A stretch of DNA of 64,000 nucleotides from Consotaella aegiceratis. GTDB lineage: Bacteria > Pseudomonadota > Alphaproteobacteria > Rhizobiales > Rhizobiaceae. The stretch covers positions 92,323 through 156,322 of the forward strand of contig NZ_JAZHFT010000007.1 of assembly GCF_036541425.1 (NCBI RefSeq), in the 5' to 3' direction. The position numbers and the translations under genes are program-made. Below are positions 62,693 to 64,000 of the stretch, one piece after another (position 1 is the first letter of the stretch; each line of letters opens with the position of its first letter). Below the pieces are notes generated by a model, which was not told the DNA's origin, did not search any database, and saw nothing but the letters and a program-made list of their open reading frames with translations.

Positions 62693-63335
62693 TACGCTTC
62701 CAGACCGCTTAGAGGCGGCGCTTCAAGCATTGCCCTTGGTCGCCATCCTGCGCGGCATCGAGCCGTCGGAAGCGGCCTCGCTCGCCCGGGCGCTCTACGA
62801 GGCCGGCTTTCGTCTGATCGAAGTGCCGCTCAATTCGCCCGAGCCTTTCGACAGCATCGCCATCATGCGCGAAAATCTGCCCGCGGCGGCGATCGTCGGT
62901 GCCGGTACGGTCACCACGATCGGCGACGTCGAGCGGCTGGTGTCGATCGGGGCGGATCTCGTCGTCATGCCGCATGCCGATACGGCGGTGATCGCGGCGG
63001 CCAAGGCGGCCGGCCTGATCAGTCTGCCGGGCATCGCCACGCCGACCGAGGCTTTCGCGGCTCTGGCGGCGGGCGCCGACGCCCTGAAAATCTTTCCCGC
63101 CGAGATGGTTCAGCCGGCCGCCGTGAAGGCCATGCTATCGGTGCTGCCGGCGGGCACGCGGCTGTTTCCCGTGGGCGGAATCACGCCGAAGACCATGGCG
63201 CCCTTCCGGGAGGTCGGCGTCAGCGGCTTTGGTCTCGGCTCGGCGCTCTACAAGCCCGGCATGGGCGTTGGCGAGATCGCCTCGCGAGCCAAAGAATTCG
63301 TCGGGACATGGCGGGGGTACGATACCAGTCGGTAA
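62682..63335 (+). CDS. dgoA: 2-dehydro-3-deoxy-6-phosphogalactonate aldolase DgoA
   Basis: A 217-residue class I aldolase of the KDPG/KDPGal family. It splits 2-dehydro-3-deoxy-6-phosphogalactonate into pyruvate and glyceraldehyde 3-phosphate. LVAILRGIEPSEA, the Glu in LIEVPLNSPEPF, VGAGTV and the Schiff-base Lys in DALKIFPAEM are visible. ATG 62682 has GAGG 6 nt upstream. It completes a regulator-kinase-aldolase set; no galactonate dehydratase is inside the window. Confidence 0.94.
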   Translation: MSASTLPDRLEAALQALPLVAILRGIEPSEAASLARALYEAGFRLIEVPLNSPEPFDSIAIMRENLPAAAIVGAGTVTTIGDVERLVSIGADLVVMPHADTAVIAAAKAAGLISLPGIATPTEAFAALAAGADALKIFPAEMVQPAAVKAMLSVLPAGTRLFPVGGITPKTMAPFREVGVSGFGLGSALYKPGMGVGEIASRAKEFVGTWRGYDTSR

Positions 63336-63959
63336 ACCCGCCTCGGTGTCGGTCATACCGCGTGTCTGGAACGACGAGGCAGCTCGGGGAAGCGGGGTGG
63401 GGGCGTCGCCGCGCTCAAGCCAGGTCCGCGGCGGGCTCGCATCCTCGCGAAGTATTTGAAGGCCGGTCCGGCAACCAGAAAAGAACCGACGACGTCGATC
63501 CGCATATACGGCATTGCGACCTGAGAGCCGGGCAGATCGACGACCGTCGTCGTCGCCGGGTGGCGCCATTCTCGCACGGGGTTTTCGTCCATGGCACCGC
63601 GAGGCGACGATCGGCGACACGGCGCGCTTCTTATCATGAAAACGAGGCGGCCTCCCCGCCGATCGGTTGCGGCCTCCGCATCCACAATATCGAACTGAAG
63701 CTGATCGAAGTGCAGATCGGCAGCTATGCCGGAGAGGGCGATGTCGTTCGCATCGAAGATATCTATCAGCGCGTGACGGCCTCCAAAGGCGACGGGCCCC
63801 GATCGCCGACAAGGCCGTATGTCACCTGTCGTCCGACTGTCCTCGCCGGCGGGAAGGGGCGCTCTATGCGCAGCAGGGGGATCGCATTTGGGAATTTGAA
63901 TTGGCATTTGTTGGTTGAATGGAATCGGATGAGGGCCTGGCTCTGAGAGGAGAAGGCCG
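63336..63959. other. Long stretch without a convincing gene
   Basis: About 620 nt after dgoA. Open frames of about 200 codons exist on both strands, but they overlap each other, lack ribosome sites, are rich in Arg/Pro/Ser and match no family I know. The plus-frame segment GLRIHNIELKLIEVQIG (about 63670-63720) looks protein-like but is isolated. It may be a decayed gene or a regulatory spacer. Confidence 0.5.
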
Positions 63960-64000
63960 ATGTCCTGGTTCACGGCGAGCTTTGCCGAGGTTCCGGATCC
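63960..64000 (+). CDS. Start of a new gene, truncated by window end
   Basis: ATG 63960 follows AGAGGAGAAGG closely, a strong ribosome site, and the frame stays open to the window end, reading MSWFTASFAEVPDP. Fourteen residues are too few to name a family. Its position suggests another member of the dgo-type sugar-acid operon. Confidence 0.5.
   Translation, partial: MSWFTASFAEVPD

Overview
The window is high-GC, densely coded alphaproteobacterial chromosome. The gene set fits the Hyphomicrobiales (Rhizobiales): an AHL synthase with a LuxR partner, an Anbu-type proteasome locus, a Ugp system and many ABC importers. I infer an aurantimonad- or rhizobium-like soil or marine heterotroph; the exact genus cannot be read from the sequence. 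A run of ten Ns at 35562-35571 inside very long G/C homopolymers marks a scaffold join in a draft assembly.

Layout. 1-1.3 kb: the end of an EAL (c-di-GMP phosphodiesterase) protein and a single-domain response regulator. 1.4-5.9 kb (minus): a polar amino-acid ABC importer without its ATPase, a 3-hydroxyisobutyrate-dehydrogenase-like enzyme and an AEC carrier. 6.0-8.5 kb (minus): moaA, two small envelope proteins and mobA for molybdenum cofactor, opposite a DUF971 gene. 9.0-12.3 kb (minus): ATP-grasp, alpha-E and Anbu protease genes. 12.5-15.5 kb: a phosphohexomutase and a ThrE-like exporter. 15.6-18.5 kb: luxI/luxR and a second EAL protein. 18.7-26.4 kb (minus): an RpiR regulator, an M19 dipeptidase and a complete dipeptide importer. 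26.5-30.3 kb: a heterodimeric ABC exporter with one degenerate ATP site. 30.5-34.8 kb: ugpBAEC. 35.0-36.7 kb: a NUDIX gene broken by the assembly gap and a DUF4432 mutarotase-like gene.

36.8-45.0 kb (plus) is the most striking unit: a consensus-like promoter, a short leader with a rho-independent terminator, then amiC-like and amiR-like (ANTAR) genes, two Dpp-type permeases, a solute-binding protein, an acetamidase/formamidase and a fused double ATPase. This looks like an amide-sensing antitermination circuit driving an ABC importer plus amidase. 45.0-48.4 kb: a short citrate-synthase-like protein, an Lrp regulator, a bile-acid-symporter-like carrier and a GntR regulator. 48.7-58.0 kb (plus): a glutathione/peptide-type importer with two paralogous binding proteins flanking a gamma-glutamyltransferase-like gene that has no signal peptide. 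58.2-60.6 kb (minus): a second formamidase-like gene and L-serine dehydratase. 60.9-63.3 kb: an IclR regulator with dgoK and dgoA (galactonate catabolism). The last 0.6 kb has no convincing gene until a new start at 63960.

Themes. Six ABC systems dominate and suggest life on amino acids, peptides, amides and glycerol-3-phosphate. Importer operons repeatedly carry a strong stem-loop inside the operon, usually just after the binding-protein gene, which is likely to set subunit ratios. Several divergent intergenic regions hold palindromes suited to the local regulators.
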